From the IMG/VR virus record IMGVR_UViG_3300023174_000397, positions 1-35,001 of that record: DNA of 35,001 bases; one strand, written 5' to 3'. This DNA comes from a virus. A program made the position numbers and the translations under genes. The notes under the pieces are model-generated. The model was not told where the DNA came from. It worked only from the letters and a program-made list of their open reading frames with translations, and made no database searches. The number at the start of each line of letters is the position of its first letter. Position 1 is the stretch's first letter. Positions 21,181 to 31,198 of this stretch are shown here, piece after piece.

Positions 21181-24100
21181 TTAGGCGCGCTCTCCGTAGC
21201 CGAACACATCGACATCTGCCGTGCCCGCTTTCGCGGATCCTGCGCTGTCGAATACGTTGACCGTGACGCTGCTGGTAGACTTGCCAGTGACCGTAAAACG
21301 GTCTCCGCTGGCCGCCGATTGTAGCGTGACCTGAATCGTGTTCACCCCGACGAACTGAGGCGTGAACGTGATTGTCGCGCCGCCGCTCGGAATTGAGACA
21401 TTCCCGAAGTGCTCGACGCGGTCGGGGACGTCAACCTTCACCACAAAACGGGTAAGGAACGGCCGGTAGTTCGGGTCGCTCGTGGACAGCGTCACGCGGA
21501 AGCGGGCATACCGGAACGAGTATGCGCCCGGCAGGAACGGCGTGTAGGCAGACCACGTGGCGTTGTCGTTGCTGGTCGAGATCTCGTACCCGGCCGAGAT
21601 GACGTCGTCCTTGCCCTGCCATGTCCAGTCCGGCGGCCCGTAGGTACTCCACGGATCGGTGAAGTCCGACCACGGCGGGGTCGACTGCGAGATGATCTGC
21701 ACCAGCGAATCGATCTGCACCAGCGAGGTCGCCACGTACCCGATGTCGATCAGTTCGGACACGTAGGTGCCGGTGTCGGCAGGCTCGGAGAACAGCCACG
21801 GCGCGGTGTAGGGCGTCCACGGAGAGGACAGCGAGGCCCAGGTGTCGTCACCGACCAGCACGACGCCGCCGCCAGAGATGGTGTCGTCCCACGTGCCGTA
21901 GCTCGTCCAGTCGATGATGTCCGCCCACGCGGGGTAGTTCGTGAGGACGATCTCGGCCGTTCGGTTTTTCGTGCCGTTCCACCCGCCGGTTGCCTCGTTG
22001 TAGGACAGCACCACATTGATGCCGCTGGCGTCCGAGATGATGACGACCGACTCCGACAGCGACTCGTTCCCCGAGGTGTCCACGGCTTTGATCATGAACG
22101 TGCCGCCGCGAGGCGACAGTGTCTCGTAGGCACTCGACCGCGTCCGACCGACCACGACGCCCGTCTCCCACGCCGAGCCCTGCCGGAGCTCGTAGTAGTC
22201 GACGTCGATGTCATCCACCGGGCGCCACGCGAACTTGAGCGTGTCGCCGGCCCTGCTCGCCACGAACCCGGTCACGTTGTTCGGCCGCGCCTGCTTGCCC
22301 AGCACCACGACCTGTAGGCTGGACGCCGACGACCGCGTCCCGATCGCGTTCTGCGCGACCACGGTGACCGTGTAGGTCTCGATCTCGAGGTCGTTGAGTT
22401 CGATCGAGGTGGTGGTGGTGACCAACTCGGGGCCGACGTTGCCCTCGGCCTTGCGGAGCGTGACCACGTAGGAGGTTGCGTTGTCGGATGCCAGCCACGA
22501 GACGTCCAGCCGGGAGCGGAAGCCGGCCGCGGTCGCGTAGTAGGTTTCGGTCGCGGCCACGCCCTGCGGGGCAGACGGGCGCGCACTCAGAACCGATATC
22601 GACCGCGGCTCGAGCACCAGGTTGTTCTCGACGGCGGCGAACTTGTCCGGCTCATGCGCGAGCGCGGTGACCGTGAACTGGTGCTTTTCGTCCTCGGCCA
22701 CGGCCAGCACGCGGAACAGCTGCGGCTCGACCTGCGGCGAGGACAGCACCCAGATGGTGCCCGTGGCCGGCGCGGCCGGCAGCGCCGGCGACAGCGTGAG
22801 CGACGAGGTCGTCCCCGGCCCGGTCGTGACGGTGGACTCCTGCATCGACCCGTCCGGCCCGAGGCAGGACAGCGTGTAGATCTGCCCAGAGGCGAGCGTG
22901 ACCGCCGCGTCCAGCGTTGCGCTGGTCGTGGTCGCGCCCAGCAGGCGGCCGCCGTAGCGCACGCCGGCGCGGCCCGGGTCGGCGACCTTGATCACTTGGC
23001 CGGGGCGCGCGACAGTGCCGTCCAGCCCGGTCTTGAACGTGACCGTCTCCGCCTCGAGCCGCTCGGAGAGCAGCAGCCAGCGCCCGGCCCGGTTGGCCTG
23101 CCCGCGCGAGGTGCATCCGATAGCCGCGATCTCGGTCGTGATCACCCCGTACCGGGCGATCCCCTGGACGTCCTCGACATATTCGACCTTCTGCCGGTAC
23201 AGGTCGGCCGGGTCGTTCCACGTGACCAGCGCCACAGTGTGCCGCGCCTTTGCGCTCGACCCCGTGTAGGTGAACTCCCCACCGATCACGTTCGCCGGCG
23301 AGAACAGGTAGGACGGATCCTCGGGCGCGTCCTGCACCGCGGTGATGCTGCCAGACGACCAGTAGACCATGCCGCGGAAGATCGAGGCGAAGTCGCGCAG
23401 CACGTTGTAGGCCTCGGCGCGCGACTGCAGGTACAGGTTGCACGTGAACCGAGGCTCGAAGCCGCCGAAGCCGTCGGGGACCAGTTCGTCGCAGTACCGG
23501 CCGATCTGGTACATGGCCCACCGGTCCACCTGCGCCGGGTCCACGAAATCGCCTAGGCCGTACCGGTCGCTGGTGATGAGGTCGTAGAAGCACCACGCCG
23601 GGTTGTCCGTCCAAGCGATCTGGAACGTGCCGTCCCACGAGCCGGTGTAGACGCGCGTCGTCGGGTTGTAGTTCGACGGGATTCGCACCCGGAGCAGCTT
23701 GACGTCGTAGGCCCGGCGAGGGATCTGCGAGAACTGCGCCGAGTCCACCGTCATCGCGACCAGCGCGCTGTTCGGGTAGCGCAGCTTCGCGTCGATTATC
23801 TCGGTCACCGAGTCCAACACGGTCTTGTTTTGCAGCGACGCCAATGCGCTGTCCGGCGTGATTCGGCGCACGCGGATCGTCCACGGACCAGCGCCGGCCA
23901 GCGGCACGCGGAAGGTGCGCTGATACCGGCTGGTCGTCTTGCCAGAGATCACCCCGAAGCCGTTCAGGTCGAGATCCACAAACGACCCGGCGCCGGTCTG
24001 CAGTTCGATGCCGATCGTGACTGTGGCGCCTCTGAGGTTCCCGGTGTCCGGCAGTTGTTCGGTCAGTGCCGGGACACCGATCGTGACCAGAATAGCGTTC

Positions 24101-24456
24101 AGATTCGGGTTCGTGAACGCGCGCGTGACAGGCGTTGCGGCATTGATCTCGGTGCTGATCGCGATGGTGTTCTCGACGGCGGCAAAGCCCGGCAAGTAAC
24201 CCTGCCCCTGCGTGCCGTTGCGGGTCTCCACCATCGCGCCCGGGAAGTTGAACGTCCCGTCGGCCGCCTGCAGAGGCGTGTCGTCCAGGTAGATCGACTT
24301 CGCACCATCGACCAGCCCCTCGATCTCGCCCTCGCAGATGAGGTCAATGATCTTCGCCGTCGCGCGCGAGCGCAGGCTGTCTGGCGCCTCTGACGCAGAT
24401 TGAGTTGACTGGGCGCGGTTCTTGCCGCCGCCAGCGCCAGCGATCCGCGTGCTCAT
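21181..24456 (-). CDS. Tail tip attachment protein J
   Basis: 1091 residues of the lambda gpJ type. The N-terminal third has SLRSRATAKIIDLICEGEIE and IYLDDTPLQ, standard for J; the middle covers the tail-hub part (WCFYDLITSDRYGLGDFVDP, YNVLRDFASIFRGMVYWSSG). The C-terminal third holds two fibronectin type III repeats (starting PSAPQGVAATETYY and ARPNNVTGFVASRAG) and a last beta region that carries Trp-rich repeats (WADIIDWTSYGTW). J ends the tail and in lambda binds the receptor. Gene follows I with a four-base overlap. Confidence 0.94.
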   Translation of the reverse strand: MSTRIAGAGGGKNRAQSTQSASEAPDSLRSRATAKIIDLICEGEIEGLVDGAKSIYLDDTPLQAADGTFNFPGAMVETRNGTQGQGYLPGFAAVENTIAISTEINAATPVTRAFTNPNLNAILVTIGVPALTEQLPDTGNLRGATVTIGIELQTGAGSFVDLDLNGFGVISGKTTSRYQRTFRVPLAGAGPWTIRVRRITPDSALASLQNKTVLDSVTEIIDAKLRYPNSALVAMTVDSAQFSQIPRRAYDVKLLRVRIPSNYNPTTRVYTGSWDGTFQIAWTDNPAWCFYDLITSDRYGLGDFVDPAQVDRWAMYQIGRYCDELVPDGFGGFEPRFTCNLYLQSRAEAYNVLRDFASIFRGMVYWSSGSITAVQDAPEDPSYLFSPANVIGGEFTYTGSSAKARHTVALVTWNDPADLYRQKVEYVEDVQGIARYGVITTEIAAIGCTSRGQANRAGRWLLLSERLEAETVTFKTGLDGTVARPGQVIKVADPGRAGVRYGGRLLGATTTSATLDAAVTLASGQIYTLSCLGPDGSMQESTVTTGPGTTSSLTLSPALPAAPATGTIWVLSSPQVEPQLFRVLAVAEDEKHQFTVTALAHEPDKFAAVENNLVLEPRSISVLSARPSAPQGVAATETYYATAAGFRSRLDVSWLASDNATSYVVTLRKAEGNVGPELVTTTTSIELNDLEIETYTVTVVAQNAIGTRSSASSLQVVVLGKQARPNNVTGFVASRAGDTLKFAWRPVDDIDVDYYELRQGSAWETGVVVGRTRSSAYETLSPRGGTFMIKAVDTSGNESLSESVVIISDASGINVVLSYNEATGGWNGTKNRTAEIVLTNYPAWADIIDWTSYGTWDDTISGGGVVLVGDDTWASLSSPWTPYTAPWLFSEPADTGTYVSELIDIGYVATSLVQIDSLVQIISQSTPPWSDFTDPWSTYGPPDWTWQGKDDVISAGYEISTSNDNATWSAYTPFLPGAYSFRYARFRVTLSTSDPNYRPFLTRFVVKVDVPDRVEHFGNVSIPSGGATITFTPQFVGVNTIQVTLQSAASGDRFTVTGKSTSSVTVNVFDSAGSAKAGTADVDVFGYGERA

Positions 24457-25070
24457 ATCGCGATGTCCTCAGTGTACAGGCCCGCAGAGATGACCGCAGA
24501 ACCCACGACGAGGCGCCCGTAGCCCACCGGCACAGGGTTGCCCTGCGCTGTCGTGTTCACCGCCCCGTTGAACACGTAGGACGGCTTGTTTTCGGGCCGC
24601 TCGCCGCTGCCCGCGTTGTTCCCAGGCGCGGGCGAGAGCAGCCGCGCGACGCCACCCAGCGCCATCGAAACGCCGATCGTTCCGATCACGCCCGCGACTG
24701 TGGTCGAGCCGTACAGCACCGCCGTGCCGATGGCCGCCGGCAAAAACACCGCCGTCGCGATCAGCGCCACCCCGAGGATGATCTGCCCGAGCGCCGATTT
24801 CGCGCCGGCGATCACCGGAACGATGCGGATCGGCTCGGTCGCGCTGCTCGGCTCGCGCAGCTGGTCCGGCTCGCCCAGGCGCCGCCGCCCGACCTGCACC
24901 CGGTAGCCCTGCGACACCTCGAGCACCGCCCGCTCAAACCCCTGGAAGTTCGCCATCAGCGCCCGGACAGCCTCTGCCGCGCTGCCCACGGCCAGCCGGT
25001 GCGTGCGGCCGAACCGGCGCCCGAGCTCGCCATACAGGCGCACCTCACGAACCGACGTAGCGCAGGACAT
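24453..25070 (-). CDS. Tail assembly protein I
   Basis: 205 residues of the lambda gpI family (PF06805): an N-terminal ubiquitin-like part (VRLYGELGRRFGRTHRLAV), then a glycine/alanine-rich hydrophobic region (GQIILGVALIATAVFLPAAI) and the C-terminal NPVPVGYGRLVVGSAVISAG. In lambda it is needed for tail tip assembly but is absent from the finished virion. It overlaps K by 26 bases and J by four. Confidence 0.9.
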   Translation of the reverse strand: MSCATSVREVRLYGELGRRFGRTHRLAVGSAAEAVRALMANFQGFERAVLEVSQGYRVQVGRRRLGEPDQLREPSSATEPIRIVPVIAGAKSALGQIILGVALIATAVFLPAAIGTAVLYGSTTVAGVIGTIGVSMALGGVARLLSPAPGNNAGSGERPENKPSYVFNGAVNTTAQGNPVPVGYGRLVVGSAVISAGLYTEDIAI

Positions 25071-25737
25071 GGGTGGTCACCTTTCGCCAGAACCCGCCGT
25101 AGACGTCGCGGCTCGACAGCCGACCGTGCAGGTGATGCAGGATTATATCGTCCCCGAGGTAGATCGCGGCGTGGTTCGGGACGGGCGAGGCGACCTGCAT
25201 CAGCAGCACCGCGCCCGGGTGCAGGTCCGCCCCAGCCTCGAACCCGGCATCGGCGAAGTGCGCCCGGTACAGGTCGCCGCCCTGGTGCCACCAGTCGTTC
25301 AGCCTCTGGAAGTCCGGCAGCACGACCCCGCGCTCGATCCGGTACCAGTCCCTGATCAGCCCGTAGCAGTCGAGCGTGCCGTGGTGGAACTCACGGCCGA
25401 TCAGCGGCGCGGCGTAGCCCGACGGCGCGATCGTCCCCCAGCGGTTCGCCGGCCACGCGAGGATGTGCCACGGCACGCCCGAGGACTCGCAGCCGACCCG
25501 GTCGGGCTCGCTGGCCGCCTCGGTGCCGTCCGGGTGCGAGTGAAAAACGCCCACGATCGTCCCGGCCTCCTCGGCCTCGGCGTAGTCCGCCGGGTCGATC
25601 TCGAAGTGCTGAACGCCCGCCGCCACGTTCCGGCATGGGTGGTAGACCTCCCGGCCGCGAGCGACCACGACCAGCCCGCAGGCTTCCCGCGGATAGGCGT
25701 CCCGGGCATCCCGCTCGGCATCGTCGCGCCAGGTCAT
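25045..25737 (-). CDS. Tail protein K, JAMM plus NlpC/P60 peptidase
   Basis: 230 residues starting MTWRDDAERDARDAYPREAC at 25737. Two enzymatic domains: JAMM/MPN isopeptidase with HSHP (H66, H68) and S76-x2-D79, and NlpC/P60 with LDCYGLIRDWY (C124) and NHAAIYLGDD (H189). In lambda gpK both domains are at the tail tip; the NlpC/P60 part is thought to cut peptidoglycan during entry. All key residues are intact. Overlaps L by four bases. Confidence 0.92.
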   Translation of the reverse strand: MTWRDDAERDARDAYPREACGLVVVARGREVYHPCRNVAAGVQHFEIDPADYAEAEEAGTIVGVFHSHPDGTEAASEPDRVGCESSGVPWHILAWPANRWGTIAPSGYAAPLIGREFHHGTLDCYGLIRDWYRIERGVVLPDFQRLNDWWHQGGDLYRAHFADAGFEAGADLHPGAVLLMQVASPVPNHAAIYLGDDIILHHLHGRLSSRDVYGGFWRKVTTHVLRYVGS

Positions 25738-26438
25738 CGGACCAGCCCCGCCGCCGGGTAGCCCCCGAACGGAAGCTCTGCGTACTGCCCGAACCGCGCC
25801 TTGCACGAGGACAGTCGCTTCCCGCAGACGTCCAGCGCCAGAGAGCCGACCGGCTGGTCGTTCGCGTCGAAGTATGCCGCTCCGGTGTAGGAGCACTCCG
25901 CGCCCCGGTACCGCCACGGACAGACGTTCTGCACGATGTACCGGCGCGGCAGCTGCACGCCCGCGACGTCGCAGGCTGCGGCGAGCTCGAACTCAATCAG
26001 CACCTTGTTCTCGAGCGACTTGCGGTCCACGTAATAAATATCGTCCGGCAGGTGCGTATTGGGGTCGGCCGCCGGGTTCACGCCGCCCGGGAAGTTCACC
26101 GCGTCCAGATACTTCACAAGCGTGCGCCGGCGGGTGACCTTTGCTCCGATCAGATCCTGGTAGGACCGCACCAGCGCCCCGAGCAGGCCGGTCACGTTCG
26201 CCACGCGCAGCGACGGCCGCGGGAACTGGCCGCGCCCTGTGAACTCGAAGCCGGAGGCCTCGATCGGCATCGGCTGGTAGACCACACCTTGCCATGTCAC
26301 CGGCTGGCGCAGTTCGTTTGTGCCCGCGTGGAATCGGTTGATCGCCCCGCCGATGGCCGTCGCGTCCAACTCGAACAGTTCGACCACGCTGCCAGGCGCG
26401 AACGACATGAGATCGGCCATAGGCGTTGTGGCTGGCAT
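25734..26438 (-). CDS. Minor tail protein L (iron-sulphur type)
   Basis: 234 residues of the lambda gpL family. The C-terminal domain has CPWRYRGAEC (C173, C182) and VCGKRLSSC (C205, C212), the four cysteines that bind an iron-sulphur cluster in lambda gpL; an extra C156 is also present. L is part of the tail tip next to M and J. The N-terminal part has ELFELDATAIGG, standard for the family. Confidence 0.92.
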   Translation of the reverse strand: MPATTPMADLMSFAPGSVVELFELDATAIGGAINRFHAGTNELRQPVTWQGVVYQPMPIEASGFEFTGRGQFPRPSLRVANVTGLLGALVRSYQDLIGAKVTRRRTLVKYLDAVNFPGGVNPAADPNTHLPDDIYYVDRKSLENKVLIEFELAAACDVAGVQLPRRYIVQNVCPWRYRGAECSYTGAAYFDANDQPVGSLALDVCGKRLSSCKARFGQYAELPFGGYPAAGLVR

Positions 26439-26440
26439 GT

Positions 26441-26776
26441 TTAGGACTCAAATACCTGATCAAACGTCGCCGAGATCGTGCTTACCGCCGCGTTGTCGAG
26501 CGTCATCGACCATTCACGGCAGACGAACTTGCCAGCCGCTCCCCCCGGAGGCGTCCAGTCGAACGCCGTGATCCCGTTGTCAGCCCTGAAGAACGCGAGC
26601 AGCGCATCCCGCTCGGCAGTGCTGCGCGCCGAGAATCGCAATGACCATTTCGCCGGCCGCAGGTTGATTCCGTCGCCGACCCGCTGCTCGTACCCGTCGC
26701 CGAACTGCGAGCGCAGCACCCGTGGTGTCTCGGTCATCTGCGCCGAGAAGTCCGGCGCGATCGTGAAGGTCGCCAT
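26441..26776 (-). CDS. Minor tail protein M
   Basis: 111 residues, lambda gpM family (PF05939): VLRSQFGDGYEQRVGDGINL followed by the ARSTAERDALLAFFRADNG region and FDWTPPGG. It joins the tape measure initiator to the tail tip. One-base overlap with the tape measure stop and two bases before L complete the H-M-L-K-I-J order of lambda. Confidence 0.93.
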   Translation of the reverse strand: MATFTIAPDFSAQMTETPRVLRSQFGDGYEQRVGDGINLRPAKWSLRFSARSTAERDALLAFFRADNGITAFDWTPPGGAAGKFVCREWSMTLDNAAVSTISATFDQVFES

Positions 26777-28926
26777 TATGCCCCCGCTGCCAGCAGCCCG
26801 CCGGGCCGCTGCTGCTGGATGATCTCAGAGCGCACCGCAGCCGCGATCGCCGCGCCCAATTGCGCCGCGCGACCCTGACCATCGACCTGCTGCTGGCCGG
26901 TCGTCGCGTTCACCACCACGTTCACGCTGGTCGATCCGCCTGCCGCCGACACGCCCAGCCGCCCGTCCGGCCCCCGGCGCAGCGGCATGATCGCCTCTGG
27001 CCCGGCCTCGCCCATGATCCCGGTGCGGAAGCCGCCGCCCGAGGCGAACGGAAACAGCGTCGGACGGTTCACCACGCCGCCGCGGGCGAAGGGTGCCGCG
27101 GTACCGAACATCGAGCCTATCCAGCCGCCCAGTTCAGCACCTCCGTTAGAGCCTCCGGGTCCGAAGATGCTCGTCATCAACGGGGTCATGATCGTGCGCT
27201 GCACCGCGATGCGCGCGATGTCAGCAAGGATCGAGGACACCAGGTCGCCGAACGAAGCCTTGCCCTTGAACGCGAAGTCGATGAACGTGTCCGTCGCCTT
27301 CTTGCCCCACCCCTCGATCGCACGCGTCAGATCAGCGAACGTGTCCTTGCCCTTCTCGCGCAGCGCGTTCATCGCCGCGATGGACTCCTGGTCACTCAGC
27401 AGCCCCCGCTCGTTCAGCATCTGGATCTCCTCCAGCTGCTTGCGGTACTTCTCCGTCGGGTCTCCGAGCTCGATGTACTTCTCGCGCAGCGTCTCCAGCC
27501 GCTTCTGCTCGGACTCGTAGGCGCGATCGGTCTCGCGCTGCAGCCGCTCCCGCTCGCGCTCAAGCTCGACGAGGCGTTTTTTCTTGTCCTCCTCAAGCTG
27601 CGCCTGCGCCTTCAACGCATCGACCTCGCGCGCCAGCATCTGCAGCCGATTGATCTGCGCCGAGCTCAGATCCTTGAACCGGCCCAGTTGCACCTCGGCG
27701 AGGAACTGCTCCTCGACGGATAGTTTCTGCGCCGCCACGACCTGATCCTGGTAGCGCTGCAGCAGCCGATCGAACTCGGAGATTTTCTGCGATTGAGCCG
27801 TCGTCGACTTCGACATCTCCCGTTCGATTGCGGCCTGCGTCGTCACGGCACTCGACGCGCGCATGGCCGCCGCGCGGTTCTCCATCCGCATCAGTTCCTG
27901 GGTGTCAGCGATCAGCGTGCGAAGCCGCTCCGCTTCGCGATCCATGATCGCCGCGCGACCCGGGAACATCTTCCGCATGTTGTCGTTCATGCCGGCTTCA
28001 ACCGCGGCCAGTTGGCGGCGCGCGTCGTCCAGCTTCTGCTGCAGCGTGTCCTCGCGACCGATGTTCAGCATGGCGTTCCATGCCGATTTTGCCGCCCCAG
28101 TCACGGACTTCCATGCCGTCTCGAGGTACCCCAGCTGCACGGTTCGCCCCTGCAGCGACTGATTCAGCGCGTCCAGCGTGGCTCGCAGCGCAGCCTCTTT
28201 CTGCCCGGCCTCCTCAAGCCCCTTGATGTAGCGGAACTGCTCGATGGTCAGGAAGTTGTACGCCTTGTTCGCTTCAGCAGCCCACTTCGCCACGCCGTCG
28301 CGCATATTGGCGAACAGCTTGACGATCTCCTCGGACGACTGCCCGGTCAGCCGCTGCAGTTGCGTCATTGCGGTCGCGGCAGCCTCCACCGACGCCGGGC
28401 CGAATTGACCTCCGCCGACAGACGCCGTCAGGAACTCGCGAGCGGCCCCGGCCGTAGCGCCGGTCGCCGACTGAATGCGTGCCGCAGCCGTCTCAAACTG
28501 CGACGCGGTGATCCCGGCATAGTTGCCGGTGACCACGATCGCCCGCTGCAGGTTGATCGACTCTTGGTAGCCCTGAATCGCCGCCGCAACGAAGGTTCCG
28601 ATCGTTGCTGCCAGCCCGCCGAACGCCAGCCGGGCAGGAGTCAGGAACGACCCGATGCCGGACAGCGCAGCGCCGATCGAGCCGAACTGGTCGCGCACCT
28701 GGCCGCCCTGCTGCAGCAGGATCAGGAACGGGTTCTGTCCGCCGGCCAGCTGCGTCGCGACGTCGGTGAACTGCGCCGGCAGCATCCGCATCGCGTACTC
28801 GGTCTCGCGAGCAGATTTCTGCGCGGATCGCCCGACCTCTCCAATGCTGCGCGACAGGTCGTCAACGGCACGCCCGCCGTTGACGTTGACGTTCAGCCGA
28901 AAATCAGCGCCGACGTTCAGTGCCAT
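26776..28926 (-). CDS. Tape measure protein H
   Basis: 716 residues. It starts with [20 protein letters not shown] and the family motif [33 protein letters not shown], has a long coiled coil (about 420-560, [20 protein letters not shown]), and ends with the lambda H C-terminus ([30 protein letters not shown]). It sets tail length and is ejected with DNA. Its start overlaps the end of the GT reading frame by 23 bases, as in lambda. Confidence 0.93.
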   Translation of the reverse strand: MALNVGADFRLNVNVNGGRAVDDLSRSIGEVGRSAQKSARETEYAMRMLPAQFTDVATQLAGGQNPFLILLQQGGQVRDQFGSIGAALSGIGSFLTPARLAFGGLAATIGTFVAAAIQGYQESINLQRAIVVTGNYAGITASQFETAAARIQSATGATAGAAREFLTASVGGGQFGPASVEAAATAMTQLQRLTGQSSEEIVKLFANMRDGVAKWAAEANKAYNFLTIEQFRYIKGLEEAGQKEAALRATLDALNQSLQGRTVQLGYLETAWKSVTGAAKSAWNAMLNIGREDTLQQKLDDARRQLAAVEAGMNDNMRKMFPGRAAIMDREAERLRTLIADTQELMRMENRAAAMRASSAVTTQAAIEREMSKSTTAQSQKISEFDRLLQRYQDQVVAAQKLSVEEQFLAEVQLGRFKDLSSAQINRLQMLAREVDALKAQAQLEEDKKKRLVELERERERLQRETDRAYESEQKRLETLREKYIELGDPTEKYRKQLEEIQMLNERGLLSDQESIAAMNALREKGKDTFADLTRAIEGWGKKATDTFIDFAFKGKASFGDLVSSILADIARIAVQRTIMTPLMTSIFGPGGSNGGAELGGWIGSMFGTAAPFARGGVVNRPTLFPFASGGGFRTGIMGEAGPEAIMPLRRGPDGRLGVSAAGGSTSVNVVVNATTGQQQVDGQGRAAQLGAAIAAAVRSEIIQQQRPGGLLAAGA

Positions 28927-29589
28927 CGTGCATCGCGGCCAGCGCCGCGGCCTCCATTGTCTGCAAGTCCTCGAACAGCACCGGCGACACCCGTACCCGC
29001 ATCATCGCCAGCGCTGCCCGTACCCCCGCGTAGTCCAGCCCCGTCGGCCCCGCCATGCTCGTACGCCACTGCGTACGCAGACGGAGAAACACGCTCAAGG
29101 GCTCCTCGTTTTCCGCCCACAGATCGAACTCCTCCGCTTGCTGGACGCCCTGCAGGTACTCCGCAGGCGGCGCCCCGAACGTCTCGAAATCCTGCTCGAT
29201 GTCGCTGATGCGGCCGCCGCGGAACAGGTGCGCGACGGCGCCCGCTAGTTTTTTCGCCGGGCCAATTCACTGCGGGCATCACCGAACGCCCGAAGGATCT
29301 CCGCGCCGGCCGTCGAGAACCGATCGACCAGCATCCGCAGCGCATCCTCAGAGAACGGAACCTCTCCGCTCTCGTCCACCACGCCAGCCCAGCCGCGCAC
29401 GATCCGCAGCAGGCCGTCGACCTCCGACACCTTGCCGTCCTGCACCTCGGACAGCAGGGCGACGACCTGCGACTGCGGCATCCGCACGAACTCGACGTCG
29501 AAGGACGCCGGCTCGTGCTTGCCGCCATCGACCGGCACCATCACGGTGACCGGCCAGCGGAAGGTTGCGGACTGCGAGATCTTCAGCAT
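28904..29589 (-). CDS. Tail assembly chaperone GT, made by -1 frameshift
   Basis: Ribosomes reading G slip one base back at A AAA AAC (29248-29254) just before its TAG and go on in the frame that ends at 28904. After the slip the protein reads [40 protein letters not shown] and so on to HDGTERRR, about 115 extra residues. In lambda gpGT binds the tape measure and tube subunits during assembly. The T region has no start of its own except a late GTG/ATG, so frameshift is the natural way to make it. Confidence 0.88.
29245..29589 (-). CDS. Tail assembly chaperone G
   Basis: 114 residues of the lambda gpG class: an N-terminal beta part ([20 protein letters not shown]) and helices with [22 protein letters not shown]. 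It ends ELARRKN at a TAG that immediately follows the slippery heptamer. Most ribosomes stop here; a minority make GT. Order V-G-T-H as in lambda. Confidence 0.9.
   Translation of the reverse strand: MLKISQSATFRWPVTVMVPVDGGKHEPASFDVEFVRMPQSQVVALLSEVQDGKVSEVDGLLRIVRGWAGVVDESGEVPFSEDALRMLVDRFSTAGAEILRAFGDARSELARRKN
29248..29254 (-). promoter_or_regulatory. Programmed -1 frameshift slippery site
   Basis: Minus-strand A AAA AAC in the reading phase of G (CGA AAA AAC TAG). Both tRNAs can re-pair after slipping. The stop codon directly follows. I did not find a strong downstream pseudoknot by eye, though GC-rich sequence follows. Confidence 0.85.
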
Positions 29590-29599
29590 CGGGCGGCCC

Positions 29600-30769
29600 T
29601 CACTTCGCGCAGATCACGATTTCGTCGTCGCCGGTCGGCGGCGAGAGCACCAGGCCCATGTTCAGCATCTGCACGCCGTCCATGTCGCTGTAGCTCGGGT
29701 TCGTGACCTGCACCGCGCCGGAGTAGACCTGCACGATGTTCCCGGCGTTCAGGCCGTGCGTGACGTCGAGGTTCGACAGAACCACGTTGCGCGCGGTCGA
29801 CCACCAGTCGCGGAACGCCACCGTCTCGGCCTCGACCACGATGTTCCCGGCCGGCTCGCGATCGGTCAGCAGCACCGACTCCGAACCGCCGACCAGCGTG
29901 CGATGCACGATGCTGTTCGCCAAGTCGATCGACAACGACGACATCACCGCGTTGACCGTGTGGAACTGAAACGGCGTGGTGTTGATGTTGGTCACGGCCA
30001 GCGGGGTCTGCCAGGCGGTGTAGACCGGCGTCGGCGCAGCCGTGTCGGTGACCGCGTTGTAGATGCCGGTGAACTCAAAGCGGAACACCGGGATCTGCTT
30101 GGCTTCCATGCTGATCGACACCGTGCCGCGCGCGCCGGTCAGGCGATGCAGGACGCCGTCCACGTTGAAGTACAGGGTGACCGACGGGAACGACGAGATG
30201 CTCGGCCCGCTGATCGGCGAGTAGTAGGCGCCCGCGTCGATCTGGAACGTGCTGGTCGCGTTCGGCGTGGTGGCCCACGCAGGCGCGACGGTGGCGACCT
30301 TCGTGGAGCCGCTGTAGGCGATGATCTGCCGCCGCTGGCCGGAGCCGGTGCCGCCGGTCAGGCGAATGATCTGATTGCGGTAGAAGTTGTCCACCGCGCT
30401 CGCGCCCGCGTGCAGCGTGATTGTGCTGGCCGCGCCTGCCTGCGCCGTGCCGGTGACGTTCGCGGCGACCAGCGACTCGGCGAAGCCGCACGCGCGGATC
30501 AGCGCGCTCCACGGCGCAGCCGTTCCGGCCGTACCAGCCCCGGCCATCTCGACCTCGAACGACACGCGCGCGCGCGTGCCTGCCGGGATCTGCTCGGAGT
30601 TGCCCAGGTAGGGCCGGATCAGGTCGCGAGCGACCAGATCGTTTTCCTGCGGGGTGACGTCCATGTTTCGGACGAGGACCGCGTGTGACGCACCAGTGGG
30701 AACCGGGTCGGTTCCGTAGGTGCTTTCGATGCGGGCGAGCAGTACGCGCTTGCGTGAGAGCAGAGGCAT
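29600..30769 (-). CDS. Major tail tube protein V
   Basis: 389 residues beginning MPLLSRKRVLLARIESTYGT with a beta-rich middle (VSFEVEMAGAG, VTLYFNVDGVLHRLTGARGT) and C-terminal strand pairs, fitting the tail tube family (gpV-like). A 130-residue insertion (about 95-200) makes it longer than lambda V (246 residues). It forms the tube that H measures. Placed U-V-G as in lambda. Confidence 0.82.
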   Translation of the reverse strand: MPLLSRKRVLLARIESTYGTDPVPTGASHAVLVRNMDVTPQENDLVARDLIRPYLGNSEQIPAGTRARVSFEVEMAGAGTAGTAAPWSALIRACGFAESLVAANVTGTAQAGAASTITLHAGASAVDNFYRNQIIRLTGGTGSGQRRQIIAYSGSTKVATVAPAWATTPNATSTFQIDAGAYYSPISGPSISSFPSVTLYFNVDGVLHRLTGARGTVSISMEAKQIPVFRFEFTGIYNAVTDTAAPTPVYTAWQTPLAVTNINTTPFQFHTVNAVMSSLSIDLANSIVHRTLVGGSESVLLTDREPAGNIVVEAETVAFRDWWSTARNVVLSNLDVTHGLNAGNIVQVYSGAVQVTNPSYSDMDGVQMLNMGLVLSPPTGDDEIVICAK

Positions 30770-30778
30770 GATTTCCCC

Positions 30779-31198
30779 TTACAGAGTGTTTCGAGAATGG
30801 CGGTACCAGACGACGTATCGCATCGAGACCATGACCGCCGTCTGGTCCGCCTCGTCGAAATCCCAGGTCGTACCAGCCTCGCTGATGTCCAGCGCGAGGC
30901 CTCCAAACGTCGGCGCAGCCATCATTTTCGCATGAACCGACTCGCACACGGTATCTGCCAGCGCATCCGGGTCAGCGCCACGCTGGTAGACGCCCACCAC
31001 AACCTGCAGCCGCTTCTCTGTCTGACCGTTCGCGAACGACTGCTCGCCGACATCCTCCCCTGCGTAGGACACGACCAGCGCGGGCGACTCGTCCCGCGTG
31101 AGCGCCTCCTGCAGGTTTCGGAAGATGCGCGAGCCGACCCCGGTCGTGCCGACCAGTCCGGCGAGGATTGCCTGCACGATCTGTTCGCGTTTGCTCAT
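30779..31198 (-). CDS. Tail terminator U (gpU/DUF3168-like)
   Basis: 139 residues: REQIVQAILAGLVGTTGVGS followed by LVVSYAGEDV, the strand VVVGVYQRGADPDALADTVCES and VSMRYVVWYRH. This is the pattern of gpU-like proteins, which cap the tail tube and form the surface for head joining. Overlaps the joining protein gene by four bases. Confidence 0.82.
   Translation of the reverse strand: MSKREQIVQAILAGLVGTTGVGSRIFRNLQEALTRDESPALVVSYAGEDVGEQSFANGQTEKRLQVVVGVYQRGADPDALADTVCESVHAKMMAAPTFGGLALDISEAGTTWDFDEADQTAVMVSMRYVVWYRHSRNTL

Noticed and set aside
22652-23884. Open frame of 410 codons within J
   Set aside because: Arg/Gly/Pro-rich shadow of the J coding frame with no start context.
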